Origin: Roseomonas marmotae
GTDB lineage: Bacteria; Pseudomonadota; Alphaproteobacteria; Acetobacterales; Acetobacteraceae
Assembly: GCF_017654485.1 (NCBI RefSeq)
Contig: NZ_CP061091.1
Location: forward strand, 3,501,233 to 3,565,232
Direction: 5' to 3'
DNA: 64,000 nucleotides
Below, piece after piece: positions 28,260 to 37,098 of this stretch. Position 1 is the stretch's first letter, and every line of letters begins with the position of its first letter. The notes beneath the pieces were generated by a model that was given only the letters and a program-made list of their open reading frames with translations, searched no databases and had not been told where the DNA came from. The position numbers and the translations under genes were made by a program.

Positions 28260-28460
28260 ATGTTCATCGCCCCCTTTACGCGCCTGACCACATTGGATCT
28301 GTCAGACACTGCCCGCCTCGGCATCAAGGAGGCCGCCCGCCAGGCCGCGCTGCTGCGGGTGCCCGGCCACGACTTCGGCCATGGCACGCGCCTGACGGAA
28401 CTCGCCTCCCATGCCCCGCCGGCCGGACCCGGCCCCCGCGATCATGGGGAGGAGGATTAG
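28260..28460 (+). CDS. Small hypothetical protein
   Basis: A 66 aa protein beginning MFIAPFTRLTTLDLSDTARL, with an amphipathic helix around residues 20-35 and a charged tail. I know no family for it. A GGAG site is 7 nt upstream and codon third positions are GC rich like real genes here. An AT-rich upstream patch (28160-28200) looks like a promoter region. It is convergent with the AGE-family gene, 4 nt apart. Confidence 0.55.
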   Translation: MFIAPFTRLTTLDLSDTARLGIKEAARQAALLRVPGHDFGHGTRLTELASHAPPAGPGPRDHGEED

Positions 28461-28464
28461 GCGT

Positions 28465-29541
28465 TCAGCGCGGCGCCAGCGCCGCCGCTTCCAGGATGCC
28501 GCAGGTCAGGTGGTAGAGGCTGCTGGCCGGCGCTGCTTCCGTGCTGAAGGCACCACCGGGCAGCCGCCGTTCGTGCCAGAGCCCATCCGGCCGCAGATAG
28601 GCTGACAGGGCCGCCTCGGCCGCTGCCAGCCGCTCCGGCCGGAAGGGCCGCCGCAGGGCCTCGGATTTCAGCCGCTCGGTCTGCGGCCAGAGCCGCGCCC
28701 CCGCCTCCAGCACCCGCCCATCCGGCGCCAGGGCGTCCCGCAAGGCGCCGCTGCTGGCATCCTCGCCATGGCGGTCCACGAAATCCTGCAGAATGGCGGC
28801 CTCGGCCGGTACCGGCCCCCGCGTCAGCCGGGCGTGGCGGTGCAGCAGCCAGATCCATTCGCAATGATGGCCGGGTTCAACCACCGCCGGCTCCGCCGCC
28901 CGCCAGTCCTCGCCGAAGAATTCCAGCAGCGCGCCACCGCGCAGGAAGCGCTCGCGGAACAGCGCCACCAGCGGCGTGGCGCGCTCCAGGAAGCACGTCT
29001 CGCCGAAAGCCTCGGCGGCGGCCAGCCGGGCCTCCAGAAGGTGCATATGCGGGTTCTGCCGGCGCGGCAGACCGGGCGGCAGGCTCTCCACATAACCGCC
29101 GGCCGGATGGGCCATGGCGGACTCGATGAAATCGTCGAGCGCCATGGCCGGCCCGCGCAGCGCCGCCGCCGGCAGGATGGCCGTGGCGGCGGACAGGGCC
29201 AGCAGCACGAAGGCCTGGTCGTAGAGGTCGATTCGCGCATCCGTCACGCGCCCCTGACGGTCGAAGCGCCAGGCATAGCCGCCGCCGGGCAGCGCGGCGC
29301 GGCGGCGCAGGAAATCGACGCCCAGCTCCACCGCCCCCGCCGCGCGGGGCAGGCCATGGCGATGCGCCTGGGCGAAGACATAGACCTGCCGCGCCGCGAC
29401 GCGAAGGCGCCGGTAATCCAGCGGGCAGTCCAGCCGGTCAAGCGTCAGGCTTTCCTCGAAGGCGCCGGCCTGCCAATCCACCCCATGCGCCAGCCAGAGC
29501 GGCCATGCCGCGCCTGCCAGCCAACCCTTCAGACCGGACAT
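28465..29541 (-). CDS. AGE family epimerase/isomerase
   Basis: A 358 aa alpha/alpha-barrel protein of the N-acylglucosamine 2-epimerase/mannose isomerase family. Conserved histidine-bearing motifs are NPHMHLLEA, PGHHCEWIWLL and the C-terminal SSLYHLTCG. Some members act on mannose 6-phosphate or mannose, and this one could feed the mannose pool. The start at 29541 has GGGGAG 9 nt upstream; a second ATG 21 nt earlier is possible. Confidence 0.88.
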   Translation of the reverse strand: MSGLKGWLAGAAWPLWLAHGVDWQAGAFEESLTLDRLDCPLDYRRLRVAARQVYVFAQAHRHGLPRAAGAVELGVDFLRRRAALPGGGYAWRFDRQGRVTDARIDLYDQAFVLLALSAATAILPAAALRGPAMALDDFIESAMAHPAGGYVESLPPGLPRRQNPHMHLLEARLAAAEAFGETCFLERATPLVALFRERFLRGGALLEFFGEDWRAAEPAVVEPGHHCEWIWLLHRHARLTRGPVPAEAAILQDFVDRHGEDASSGALRDALAPDGRVLEAGARLWPQTERLKSEALRRPFRPERLAAAEAALSAYLRPDGLWHERRLPGGAFSTEAAPASSLYHLTCGILEAAALAPR

Positions 29542-29691
29542 GCCGTCCCGCTCCCCATCCATGGCGCGCGGTTACGGCGGGCCCACGACCCTGTCAAAGC
29601 CCAGCACACGATCCGCTCTTGACCACGCGCGCGGCGCGGCGCATCGCCCTTGTTTCCCGTTGAACCCCAGGAAGGCCCGGACCTCCAGCCC

Positions 29692-30471
29692 ATGCTCGCA
29701 CTGCGCGTCATCCCCTGCCTGGACGTGAAGGACGGCCGCGTCGTGAAGGGCGTGAATTTCGTCTCCCTCCGCGATGCCGGCGACCCGGTGGAGCAGGCCC
29801 GCACCTATGACCGGGAGGGGGCGGACGAGATCACCTTCCTCGATATCGGCGCGACGCATGAGAACCGCGACACGATGTATGACGTCATCGCCCGCACGGC
29901 GGCCGAGGTCTTCATCCCCCTGACCGTCGGCGGCGGCGTCCGCAGCGTCGAGGATGTCCGCAAGCTGCTGCTGGCGGGCGCCGACAAGGCCAGCATCAAT
30001 TCCGCCGCCGTCACCGACCCCGACCTGGTGCGCCGCGCCGCCCAGGCCTTCGGCAGCCAGGCCATCACGGTGGCCATCGACGCCCGCCAGGTCTCCCCCG
30101 GCAAATGGGAGGTCTTCACCCATGGCGGCCGCAAGGGCACGGGCATCGACGCGCTGGACTGGGCCCGGCAGGTCGCCAGCCTGGGGGCCGGGGAACTGCT
30201 GGTGACCTCGATGGACCGGGACGGCACCAAATCGGGCTTCGACCTGGACCTGCTGCGCGCCATGCGCGCCGCCGTCCGGCTGCCGCTGGTGGCCTCGGGC
30301 GGGGTGGGCAAGGTCGAGCACTTCATCGAGGGCGCGCGCGCCGGGGCTACCGGCCTGCTCGCCGCCAGCGTGTTCCACTATGGCGAGATGCGTATCGCCG
30401 AGGCCAAGGCGGCGCTCGCCGCCGCTGGCCTGCCGGTGCGCCCACTGACAGACCGCAGGAAAGTCGCCTGA
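29692..30471 (+). CDS. hisF: Imidazole glycerol phosphate synthase cyclase subunit
   Basis: A 259 aa (beta/alpha)8 barrel of histidine biosynthesis. Asp11 in IPCLDVKDG is the general acid-base residue, and the phosphate-binding motifs TVGGGVRS and [11 protein letters not shown] are present. It cyclises the product of PRFAR and ammonia from HisH. The start at MLALRVIP fits the family; an upstream in-frame TTG would add 14 atypical residues. It heads hisF-hisE-HIT. The other his genes lie outside the window on the left or elsewhere. Confidence 0.96.
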   Translation: MLALRVIPCLDVKDGRVVKGVNFVSLRDAGDPVEQARTYDREGADEITFLDIGATHENRDTMYDVIARTAAEVFIPLTVGGGVRSVEDVRKLLLAGADKASINSAAVTDPDLVRRAAQAFGSQAITVAIDARQVSPGKWEVFTHGGRKGTGIDALDWARQVASLGAGELLVTSMDRDGTKSGFDLDLLRAMRAAVRLPLVASGGVGKVEHFIEGARAGATGLLAASVFHYGEMRIAEAKAALAAAGLPVRPLTDRRKVA

Positions 30472-30474
30472 AGC

Positions 30475-31032
30475 ATGGCTAAAGACTTGAAGAAGAAGGC
30501 GACGGGGAAACTCGCCGCCAAGCCCGCGGCCAAGAAGCCGGCCAAGAAGAAGGCCGCCCTGCCGCTGCCGCCGGATCTGGCCCCGGTCGTGCCCCCGGTC
30601 ATCGCCAAGGCGCGCAAATCCGTCCGGAAGGTCGAGGCGCGCCACCTGCTGCCGCTGGACCTGCCGGCCACCGGCGATATCGAGGTGCTGCGCCGGCTGT
30701 GGGAGACAATCGAGAACCGCCGCGTTTCCGGCGATACCACCATCTCCCATTCCGCCCGGCTGCTGTCGCGCGGCACCGCCAAGGTGGCGCAGAAGCTGGG
30801 CGAGGAAGCGGTGGAATGCGTGATCGAGGCGACGCTGGGCAACCGCTCCGCCACGGTGCTGGAAAGCGCCGACCTGCTCTATCACCTGCTGGTGGTCTGG
30901 GTGGATGCCGGCATCCGGCCGGAGGAAGTCTGGGCCGAGCTGGTGCGGCGCGAGGGCATCTCCGGTATTGCCGAGAAGGCGGCCCGCCCCAAGGGCATCG
31001 TCCGCGCCGCCCAGACGACGAAAATCCCCTAA
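30475..31032 (+). CDS. hisE: Phosphoribosyl-ATP diphosphatase with Lys/Ala/Pro-rich N-terminal extension
   Basis: A 185 aa protein, against about 105-110 aa for usual HisE. Residues 1-60 are lysine, alanine and proline rich and probably disordered, like a histone H1 tail. The MazG-fold HisE domain follows with [12 protein letters not shown] and [12 protein letters not shown], which hold the metal-binding acidic residues. It starts 3 nt after the hisF stop. The tail is real coding sequence by codon use; its role is unknown. Confidence 0.92.
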   Translation: MAKDLKKKATGKLAAKPAAKKPAKKKAALPLPPDLAPVVPPVIAKARKSVRKVEARHLLPLDLPATGDIEVLRRLWETIENRRVSGDTTISHSARLLSRGTAKVAQKLGEEAVECVIEATLGNRSATVLESADLLYHLLVVWVDAGIRPEEVWAELVRREGISGIAEKAARPKGIVRAAQTTKIP

Positions 31033-31050
31033 GCCAGAGGAACGTCCGCC

Positions 31051-31443
31051 ATGCCTGTCTCCGGCCGCCCCCCTTATGACGAGGGCAATATCTTCGCCCG
31101 CATCCTGCGCGGCGAGATCCCGTCGCGGAAGGTGCATGAGGATGAATACGCCCTCGCCTTCCACGACATCGCGCCGCAGGCGGCGGTGCATGTGCTGGTA
31201 ATCCCGAAGGGGCCCTATGTCTCGGTCGCCGACTTCTCGGTCGGGGCCCCGCCCGAGGCCATCGCCGGCTTCTGGCGCGCGGTGGCGGAGACGGCGCGCA
31301 AGCTGGGGCTGGAAGATGCCGGCTTTCGTGTGCTGACCAATATGGGCCATGACGCCGGGCAGGAAGTGCCGCATTTCCATGTGCATATCTTCGGCGGCCA
31401 GCCGCTGGGGCCGATGCTGGCCGGGCGCGGGCCCGGCGCCTGA
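31051..31443 (+). CDS. HIT family nucleotide hydrolase
   Basis: A 130 aa histidine-triad protein with the motif HFHVHIFGG, in which the middle His forms the nucleotidyl intermediate. It is close to the HinT group, which cleaves purine phosphoramidates. AGAGGAA stands 8 nt upstream. It is 18 nt after hisE, a common alphaproteobacterial arrangement. Confidence 0.93.
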   Translation: MPVSGRPPYDEGNIFARILRGEIPSRKVHEDEYALAFHDIAPQAAVHVLVIPKGPYVSVADFSVGAPPEAIAGFWRAVAETARKLGLEDAGFRVLTNMGHDAGQEVPHFHVHIFGGQPLGPMLAGRGPGA

Positions 31444-31505
31444 TCATGGCCGCCGGAACCGGCCGGGGACTTGAACCCGTCCCTCCGCGCCGCCATCCAT
31501 TAAGG

Positions 31506-32357
31506 ATGGATGCTGCCTCCTCCGTCGCGGAAGCCCGCGCGGCCCTGACCGCCGCCGGGCAATTGCCGGATGCCGAACTCGACCTCGCCGGCGTCGCGCT
31601 GCAATTCGCCAGGATCGACGCGCCGGAGGCCGATTGGCGGGCCGCCGCCGCCCATCTTTCCGACCTCGCCCGCCAGACCGTCACCGCCGCCGCCGCGGAC
31701 AGCCAGGCCGATGCCGGCGACCCGCTGCGCCGGGCCGAGCTGCTGGCCTCCGTCCTCGCCCGCTTCGGCTATGAGGGCGACGAGACGAGCTACGACGACC
31801 CCGCCAATGCCAATCTGATCCGCGTCACGCAGCGGCGGCGCGGCCTGCCGGTGGCACTGGGGCTGCTCTGGCTGCATATCGCGGAAGCCGCCGGCTGGCC
31901 GGCCCATGGGCTGGATTTCCCTGGGCATTTCCTGCTGGGGGTGGAGGGGAGGCGCGGCGTCGTGGTCGTGGATCCCTTCCATGGCGGGCTGGTGCTGGAA
32001 GCTCCCGCCCTCCGCATGCTGCTGAAGCGCATCGAGGGCGAGCAGGCGGAGCTGCGCCCGGGCGTGCTGGCCTCCGTCGGCAAGCGCGCGGTGCTGCTGC
32101 GGCTGCAGAACAACATCAAGCTGCGCCGCCTGCATGACGGCGCGCTGGACGGCGCCCTGGCCTGCACCGAGGACATGCTGCGCCTGGCGCCCGATGCCGC
32201 CGCGCTTTGGCGCGAAGCCGCCGTGATGAACCAGCGGCTGGACCGCATCGGCAAGGCCCTGACCTGCCTCGACCGCTTCCTGGCACTGGTCCCGGAAGGC
32301 GAGGCCGCCGCCCGGGCCCGCGCCATGGCCACCGAACTGCGCCAGCGCCTGAACTGA
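31506..32357 (+). CDS. SirB1 family protein (transglutaminase-like with TPR)
   Basis: A 283 aa protein with a SirB1/transglutaminase-like core (about 70-190) containing RRRGLPVALGLLWLH and GLDFPGHFLLG, then C-terminal tetratricopeptide-like helices (about 210-283). Role unknown. The start is uncertain: ATG 31506 lacks a well-spaced site, and an in-frame ATG at 31446, 2 nt after the HIT stop, would add 20 proline/arginine-rich residues. Confidence 0.8.
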   Translation: MDAASSVAEARAALTAAGQLPDAELDLAGVALQFARIDAPEADWRAAAAHLSDLARQTVTAAAADSQADAGDPLRRAELLASVLARFGYEGDETSYDDPANANLIRVTQRRRGLPVALGLLWLHIAEAAGWPAHGLDFPGHFLLGVEGRRGVVVVDPFHGGLVLEAPALRMLLKRIEGEQAELRPGVLASVGKRAVLLRLQNNIKLRRLHDGALDGALACTEDMLRLAPDAAALWREAAVMNQRLDRIGKALTCLDRFLALVPEGEAAARARAMATELRQRLN

Positions 32358-32532
32358 GGGCGGGCCCCGCGCGGCCAAGCCCCTGCCCGGCCCTTCCACA
32401 TAAATCTCGACGATCCCGGCGGCTTGACGCGGCGATGATGCTGTATGACGCCTTCTGTCGCCGGCAGCACCCCGCCGCCGGGGCACCTGTCCCGCCCAGT
32501 CCAGACGCCAGCCGGCCGGAGTATGGCTTGAT

Positions 32533-33909
32533 ATGAGTGACACCGCGCTGCGCCTGGCCACCCGGCCCGAGCCACCCGCCGGGGATGGTGCCGCCCTGCC
32601 CGGCTTCGCCGAGGCGCTGCGGGTCTGGCTGAAGGTCGGGCTGCTCTCCTTCGGCGGCCCCGCCGGGCAGATCGCCCTGCTGCACCGGGAGGTGGTGGAC
32701 GAGCGACGCTGGGTCTCGGATGCCCGCTTCCTGCACGCGCTGAACTTCTGCACCCTGCTGCCGGGGCCGGAGGCGCAGCAGCTGGCCACCTATCTCGGCT
32801 GGCTGCTGCATGGCGTGCGCGGCGGCCTGGCGGCCGGGCTGCTCTTCGTGCTGCCGGGCATGGTGGTCATGCTCGGCCTCTCCATCCTCTACGCCACGCT
32901 GGGCCAGGTTCCGGCAGTGGCCGCGCTCTTCTACGGGCTGAAATGCGCGGTGCTGGTGCTGGTGCTGGAGGCGCTGCTGCGCGTCGCCCGGCGCGCCCTG
33001 CATACCGATGCTGCGTGGATGCTGGCCGCCGCCGCCTTCCTGGCGCTCTTCGCCTTCGGTCTTCCCTTCCCGGTCGTGGTGCTGTCCGCGGCCCTGCTCG
33101 GCTATGCGGCGCCGGGGGCCTTCCGCGGCGCCGGCCCTGGCACGGCCAGGGACGGCCCGCCCGCCATGCTGGATGCCGCCCTGGCCGCCGATCCCGGCCG
33201 CCTGGACCGCCTCACCGCCCGCGCCTGGCGCGCAGGCTGGGCCGCCCTCGCGCTCTGGCTGCTGCCGCTGGCGGCGCTGGCGCTGCTGGAGCAGGGTTTC
33301 TTCGCCGATATCGCCTGGTTCTTCTCCAAGATGGCAGTGGTGACGGTGGGCGGCGCCTATGCCGTGCTGGCCTATGTGGCGCAGGAGGCGGTGCAGGATT
33401 ACGGCTGGCTGAACCCGCACCAGATGCTCGTCGGCCTCGGCCTGGCGGAGACCACGCCGGGCCCGCTGATCCTGGTCCTGCAATTCGTGGGCTTCATGGC
33501 GGGCTATGGCCAGGGCGGGTTGGCCTGGGGCGTCATGGCGGCACTGCTGACGGTCTGGGTCACCTTCGCGCCCTGCTTCGCCTTCATCTTCCTCGGCGCG
33601 CCCTATGTGGAACGGCTGCACAGCAACCGGAAGCTGGCCGGAGCCCTGGCCGCCGTGACGGCGGCGGTGGTGGGCGTCATCGCCAATCTGGCGCTCTGGT
33701 TCGGCCTGCGGGTGCTCTTCACCGAGATGCGCCCGGCGCGGCTGGGCCCGCTGGCCCTGGAACTGCCGCTGCCTGCCAGCCTGGACCCGCTGGCCCTGGC
33801 CCTGGCGGCGGTGGCGGCGCTTTGCCTCTTCGGATCGCGGCTGGGGCTGCTGGGCACCCTCGGCGTCACCGCCGGGCTGGGGCTGGCGGCGAAGCTCGCC
33901 ATCGGCTGA
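32533..33909 (+). CDS. chrA: Chromate transporter ChrA
   Basis: A 458 aa membrane protein of the CHR family with two repeated halves. Each half carries the expected motif: SFGGPAGQIALLH and LPGPEAQQLATYLG in the first, and VVTVGGAYAVLAYVAQ and TPGPLILVLQFVGF in the second. It exports chromate in characterised members. No ChrB regulator is adjacent, so a native role in sulfate-like anion balance is also possible. Confidence 0.93.
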   Translation: MSDTALRLATRPEPPAGDGAALPGFAEALRVWLKVGLLSFGGPAGQIALLHREVVDERRWVSDARFLHALNFCTLLPGPEAQQLATYLGWLLHGVRGGLAAGLLFVLPGMVVMLGLSILYATLGQVPAVAALFYGLKCAVLVLVLEALLRVARRALHTDAAWMLAAAAFLALFAFGLPFPVVVLSAALLGYAAPGAFRGAGPGTARDGPPAMLDAALAADPGRLDRLTARAWRAGWAALALWLLPLAALALLEQGFFADIAWFFSKMAVVTVGGAYAVLAYVAQEAVQDYGWLNPHQMLVGLGLAETTPGPLILVLQFVGFMAGYGQGGLAWGVMAALLTVWVTFAPCFAFIFLGAPYVERLHSNRKLAGALAAVTAAVVGVIANLALWFGLRVLFTEMRPARLGPLALELPLPASLDPLALALAAVAALCLFGSRLGLLGTLGVTAGLGLAAKLAIG

Positions 33910-33926
33910 GGGCGGGTGACGAGGCA

Positions 33927-34556
33927 ATGAGCCCGACCCTCCTCTCCCTCACCGCCTTCGTGGCGGCGGCCTCCGTCTTCACCGTCACTCCGGGCATGGA
34001 CACGGCCCTGGTACTGCGGACCTCCGGTGCTTCCGGCGCCCGCGCGGGGCTGGCGGCGGCCGGCGGCATCTGCCTCGGCCTGCTGGTCTGGGGCGTGGGT
34101 GCCGCCTTCGGTCTGACAGCCCTGCTGGCAGCCTCCGCCCTGGGCTTCGCCATCGTCACATGGGCAGGCGCGGCCTATCTGGTCTGGCTTGGCCTGAAGC
34201 TGCTGGCCCGGCCCCGTGTCCTCGTGGCGGAGGGGCCGCACCGCGCCGCCCCCGGCGCGCGGGAGGGCTTCCGCAACGGGCTGCTCACCAACCTGCTGAA
34301 CCCGAAGGTCGGCGTCTTCTACGTGACCTCCCTGCCGCAGTTCATTCCGCAGGGGACGGGCGTCGCGGGTTTCTCACTGCTGCTGGCACTGGTGCATGTG
34401 GCCCTCACCCTCGCCTGGTTCTCGCTGCTGGTGGGCATGACCGTGCCGCTCGGCCGCTTCCTCTCGCAGCCGGGGGTGGTGCGGTGGCTGGACCGGCTGA
34501 CCGGCTGCGTCTTCCTGGGCTTCGGGCTGAAGCTGGCGCTGGCGCAGCGCGGCTGA
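33927..34556 (+). CDS. LysE/RhtB family amino acid exporter
   Basis: A 209 aa membrane protein with about six spans. The signature FTVTPGMDTALVLRTS at the N-terminus and NLLNPKVGVFYVTSLPQF in the middle are typical of RhtB-type homoserine/threonine exporters. It begins 17 nt after chrA and is probably co-transcribed. Confidence 0.92.
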   Translation: MSPTLLSLTAFVAAASVFTVTPGMDTALVLRTSGASGARAGLAAAGGICLGLLVWGVGAAFGLTALLAASALGFAIVTWAGAAYLVWLGLKLLARPRVLVAEGPHRAAPGAREGFRNGLLTNLLNPKVGVFYVTSLPQFIPQGTGVAGFSLLLALVHVALTLAWFSLLVGMTVPLGRFLSQPGVVRWLDRLTGCVFLGFGLKLALAQRG

Positions 34557-34560
34557 CGCC

Positions 34561-35148
34561 TCAGTCGATCACCTCGTCCGGCGCCACGCCCCAGAAGTCG
34601 CTGCGGCGCAGCCAGCCGGAATGGTCGCCGATCCGCACCTCGCACCAAGCGCTGCCGGCGGCGCAGCGGCGGATGCGGCCGACCACGCCGGGCTGCAGAT
34701 GCGCGACGATGCCGCTCTCGGCGGCAGCGGAACGCCGCAGCTCGCGCGGCTGCCCCACCACCACCAGCGTGCGGCGGCCGGCCAGGGTGGACTGGTGCAC
34801 CCAGCCCTCGGTGCCGTCCATGTCGCGGATGCGGCGCCACTGGTTGTACTCGCGCAGCACCTCCACCGGCAGGTCGCGCCGCTGGTAGGTCCATTCGATG
34901 GGGAAGCGCGTATCCGGGCCGATACGCAGATTCACCTCATCCGACCGCAGCGCCACGAAGCGCGGCACCGGCAGGCCGGTGACGCTGCCGACGCCGGGAT
35001 TGGGGTCCGGCGGCGGCTCGGCCCGCGCGGGCGGCGGTGCCATGGCGGCGCCGGCCGCGACGCCGGCGGCGGCCCCCGCCGCCGCCCCGGCCCGGTTGCG
35101 GGCATTGGGGGAGGCCGGGCGGCCGGTCTGCTGCGGCGCGCGCACCAC
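34561..35148 (-). CDS. SH3-domain protein, C-terminal part of an apparently frameshifted gene
   Basis: A 195 aa reading frame. Residues about 65-130 and 135-190 are two bacterial SH3-like domains (DEVNLRIGPDTRFPIEW, EGWVHQSTLAGRR, then WCEVRIGDHSGWLRRSDFWG). Such proteins are normally exported and bind cell wall. No signal peptide exists in this frame; the only start is a GTG inside a proline/arginine-rich run. A signal peptide and proline-rich linker lie just upstream in the frame one base away, so the full gene is probably 34561-35488 with a single-base shift. Confidence 0.75.
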   Translation of the reverse strand: MVRAPQQTGRPASPNARNRAGAAAGAAAGVAAGAAMAPPPARAEPPPDPNPGVGSVTGLPVPRFVALRSDEVNLRIGPDTRFPIEWTYQRRDLPVEVLREYNQWRRIRDMDGTEGWVHQSTLAGRRTLVVVGQPRELRRSAAAESGIVAHLQPGVVGRIRRCAAGSAWCEVRIGDHSGWLRRSDFWGVAPDEVID

Positions 35149-35488
35149 GGGGCGGGGCGCCCCGCCGCCGCCGCGGGCGGTCGCGGGCGGGCCGCTGCTC
35201 CTGCGCCCGGGCCGGTGGCCTGGCGGGTGCCTGCGCCGGGCGCTGCTGCGCCGGGCTCTGCGCCTGGGGCCTGGCAGGGGTGGAGGGGTTCTGCGGCCGC
35301 GATGGCGGGGCCTGCATTTGCCCCTGCGCCGGGGCGGGCGCCACGCGCGGGGGTGGTGGTGGCGCGGCGGGGCGGGGTGGCGGCAGGCTGCCCTGCGAGG
35401 TGCCGAGCGAGGACTGACCCACCGCCGGCAGGGTTGAAAGAAGCAGGACGGGAAGCAGTAGGGATGAGGTCAGGCGAAGCCGGGGCAT
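35149..35488 (-). pseudogene. N-terminal part (signal peptide, Pro-rich) of the SH3-domain gene, out of frame
   Basis: Starting at 35488 the sequence encodes MPRLRLTSSLLLPVLLLST and a cleavage region VGQSS, then about 80 residues rich in proline, alanine and glutamine. In this frame it continues into arginine-rich nonsense that overlaps the SH3 frame. A one-base change within the GCC/GGC-repeat tract at about 35158-35185 would join the two into one exported protein of about 308 aa. Either a true mutation or a sequencing error in a GC-rich repeat could explain it. Confidence 0.6.
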
Positions 35489-35573
35489 GGGGGGATCACG
35501 CGCAAAATGCGGCGCTCCGGTCAAGCCCCGGAGGCCGCCGCGCCGGAAGAATGCGCCCGGCGGCGGCCCGGCT

Positions 35574-35969
35574 TCAGAGAGCCAGCATCTGCCCCTGCCC
35601 CACCGCCGAGAGGAAGGTGACGATCCCCGCCACCTCCACCCCCCCGGCCAAGGCCTTGGCCGGGATGGCCTCGGCCCGCAGCCCGGCCTCGCAGGCGATG
35701 CGGCGGATGCCCAGCTCCACCGCCGCTTCCGCCAGGATGCCGATGCCCGCCACGCCGCGCCCGGCCAGCAGCGCCTCACGCGGGTCCGTCAGCAGGGGGT
35801 TGTCGCGCAGCAGCAGCCGGCAGCCGGCATTGGTGGCGAAGAGCACCACCGGCCGCCCCACCGCCGCCGCGCCGGTGGCCACCACCAGCGCGTAATGCGC
35901 CGCCTCATGCCCGCCGGAGCGCAGCAGCACTCCCAGCGGCGATCCTGATGGCAGGCCCGGCGGCGTCAC
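35574..35969 (-). CDS. DsrE/DsrF-like family protein
   Basis: A 131 aa protein of the DsrE/YchN fold, which handles sulfur relay or related chemistry. Typical features are the N-terminal HYALVVATGAAAVGRPVVLFAT segment and the C-terminal GAVEVAGI-like region with IACEAGLRAEAI holding a Cys. Its ATG overlaps the moeB stop by 4 bp. Pairing with a MoeB/ThiF-type activator suggests a role in sulfur transfer to a carrier protein. Confidence 0.8.
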   Translation of the reverse strand: MTPPGLPSGSPLGVLLRSGGHEAAHYALVVATGAAAVGRPVVLFATNAGCRLLLRDNPLLTDPREALLAGRGVAGIGILAEAAVELGIRRIACEAGLRAEAIPAKALAGGVEVAGIVTFLSAVGQGQMLAL

Positions 35970-36796
35970 GGCACGGAACAGGCCGGCGCCAGCGCGGCCC
36001 CGTCATGCGCCGAGAGGTCGCGGATGCGGGGCTGCTCGCCGCAGAGCGGGCAGGCCGGGTCGCGCTTCAGCCGGATGGTGCGGAAGCGCGCATCCAGCGC
36101 GTCCCAGAGCAGCAGGCGTCCGGCCAGGCTCTCGCCGATGCCCAGGATCTCCTTCAGCACCTCCGTGGCCTGCAGGGTGCCCATCACGCCCGTCACGGCG
36201 CCCAGCACCCCGGCCTCGGAACAGCTGGGCACCAGCCCCGGCGGCGGCGGCGCCGGGTGCAGGCAGCGATGGCAGGGGAAGGCGTGACCGGCATGCGACT
36301 TGAAGACCGAGAGCTGCCCTTCGAAGCGCAGCACGGAGGCCGTGACCAGCGTGCGCCCCAGCAGGTGGCAGGCATCGCCCACCAGGTAGCGGGTATCGAA
36401 ATTGTCGGTGCCGTCGCAAACCAGGTCGTAGCGCGGGATCAGCGCCTCGGCGGCCGCGGCATCCAGGTGCCGGTCATGCACCTCCACCCGCACCTCCGGG
36501 TTCAGCCGCGCCAGAGCTTCCGCCACGCTCGCGGCCTTGTTCTGGCCGAGGCGGGTCATGTCATGCGCCACCTGCCGCTGCAGGTTGGACAGTTCCAGCC
36601 GGTCGTCATCCACCAGCCCGAGGGTGCCGACCCCCGCCGCCGCCAGATAGAGCGCGAGCGGCGAGCCGAGGCCCCCGGCGCCCACCACCAGCACCCGCGC
36701 CGCGCGCAGCCTGGCCTGGCCGATGGCGCCCACCTCCTGCAGCAGGATGTGGCGCGAATAGCGTTGCAGCTCGGCGTCGGTGAAATCCAGATCCAT
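35966..36796 (-). CDS. moeB: HesA/MoeB/ThiF family adenylyltransferase
   Basis: A 276 aa E1-like enzyme that adenylates the C-terminal glycine of a ubiquitin-like sulfur carrier (MoaD or ThiS). The nucleotide motif GAGGLGSPLALYLAAAGVG is near residue 35, the DDDRLELSNLQRQ segment follows, and two zinc CxxC pairs are present (PCHRC and CPLC). No rhodanese domain is attached, so it resembles bacterial MoeB. The gene name is by family; ThiF is the alternative. Confidence 0.9.
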   Translation of the reverse strand: MDLDFTDAELQRYSRHILLQEVGAIGQARLRAARVLVVGAGGLGSPLALYLAAAGVGTLGLVDDDRLELSNLQRQVAHDMTRLGQNKAASVAEALARLNPEVRVEVHDRHLDAAAAEALIPRYDLVCDGTDNFDTRYLVGDACHLLGRTLVTASVLRFEGQLSVFKSHAGHAFPCHRCLHPAPPPPGLVPSCSEAGVLGAVTGVMGTLQATEVLKEILGIGESLAGRLLLWDALDARFRTIRLKRDPACPLCGEQPRIRDLSAHDGAALAPACSVP

Positions 36797-37098
36797 GCTC
36801 TGGCATATGAGGTGGCCCGGCGGGCCCGCGCAATGCCTGGGCACGCCCCGCATGGGCGCGCCTGTTCGGGCTTCGATGTTGCGGTCCGCTGGCCAGCCCC
36901 CCATGCTCGGGTTGCTCTGGTCCCCGCGCCGAAGGGAACCGGCCTGGCCGGTGGGAAGGGAACGGCGCTCCCCCTCCCAGAGCACTTCCCTGAATGTCCA
37001 CCCGCACACGAGAGCTTGTGCGCCGGCTCATTTCGGAAACCTTGCGCCACGAGCGCCTGTTTTCGTTTGCTTACCTTCCAAGCAACAGGAGTAGGGCG
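36797..37098. other. Divergent intergenic region between moeB and the DUF1194 gene
   Basis: Holds the two divergent promoters. GGAAAC followed 17 nt later by TGTTTT (about 37037-37065) sits 35 nt before the DUF1194 start and only loosely resembles an EcfG promoter. No RNA gene or reading frame of quality is visible. Confidence 0.4.
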
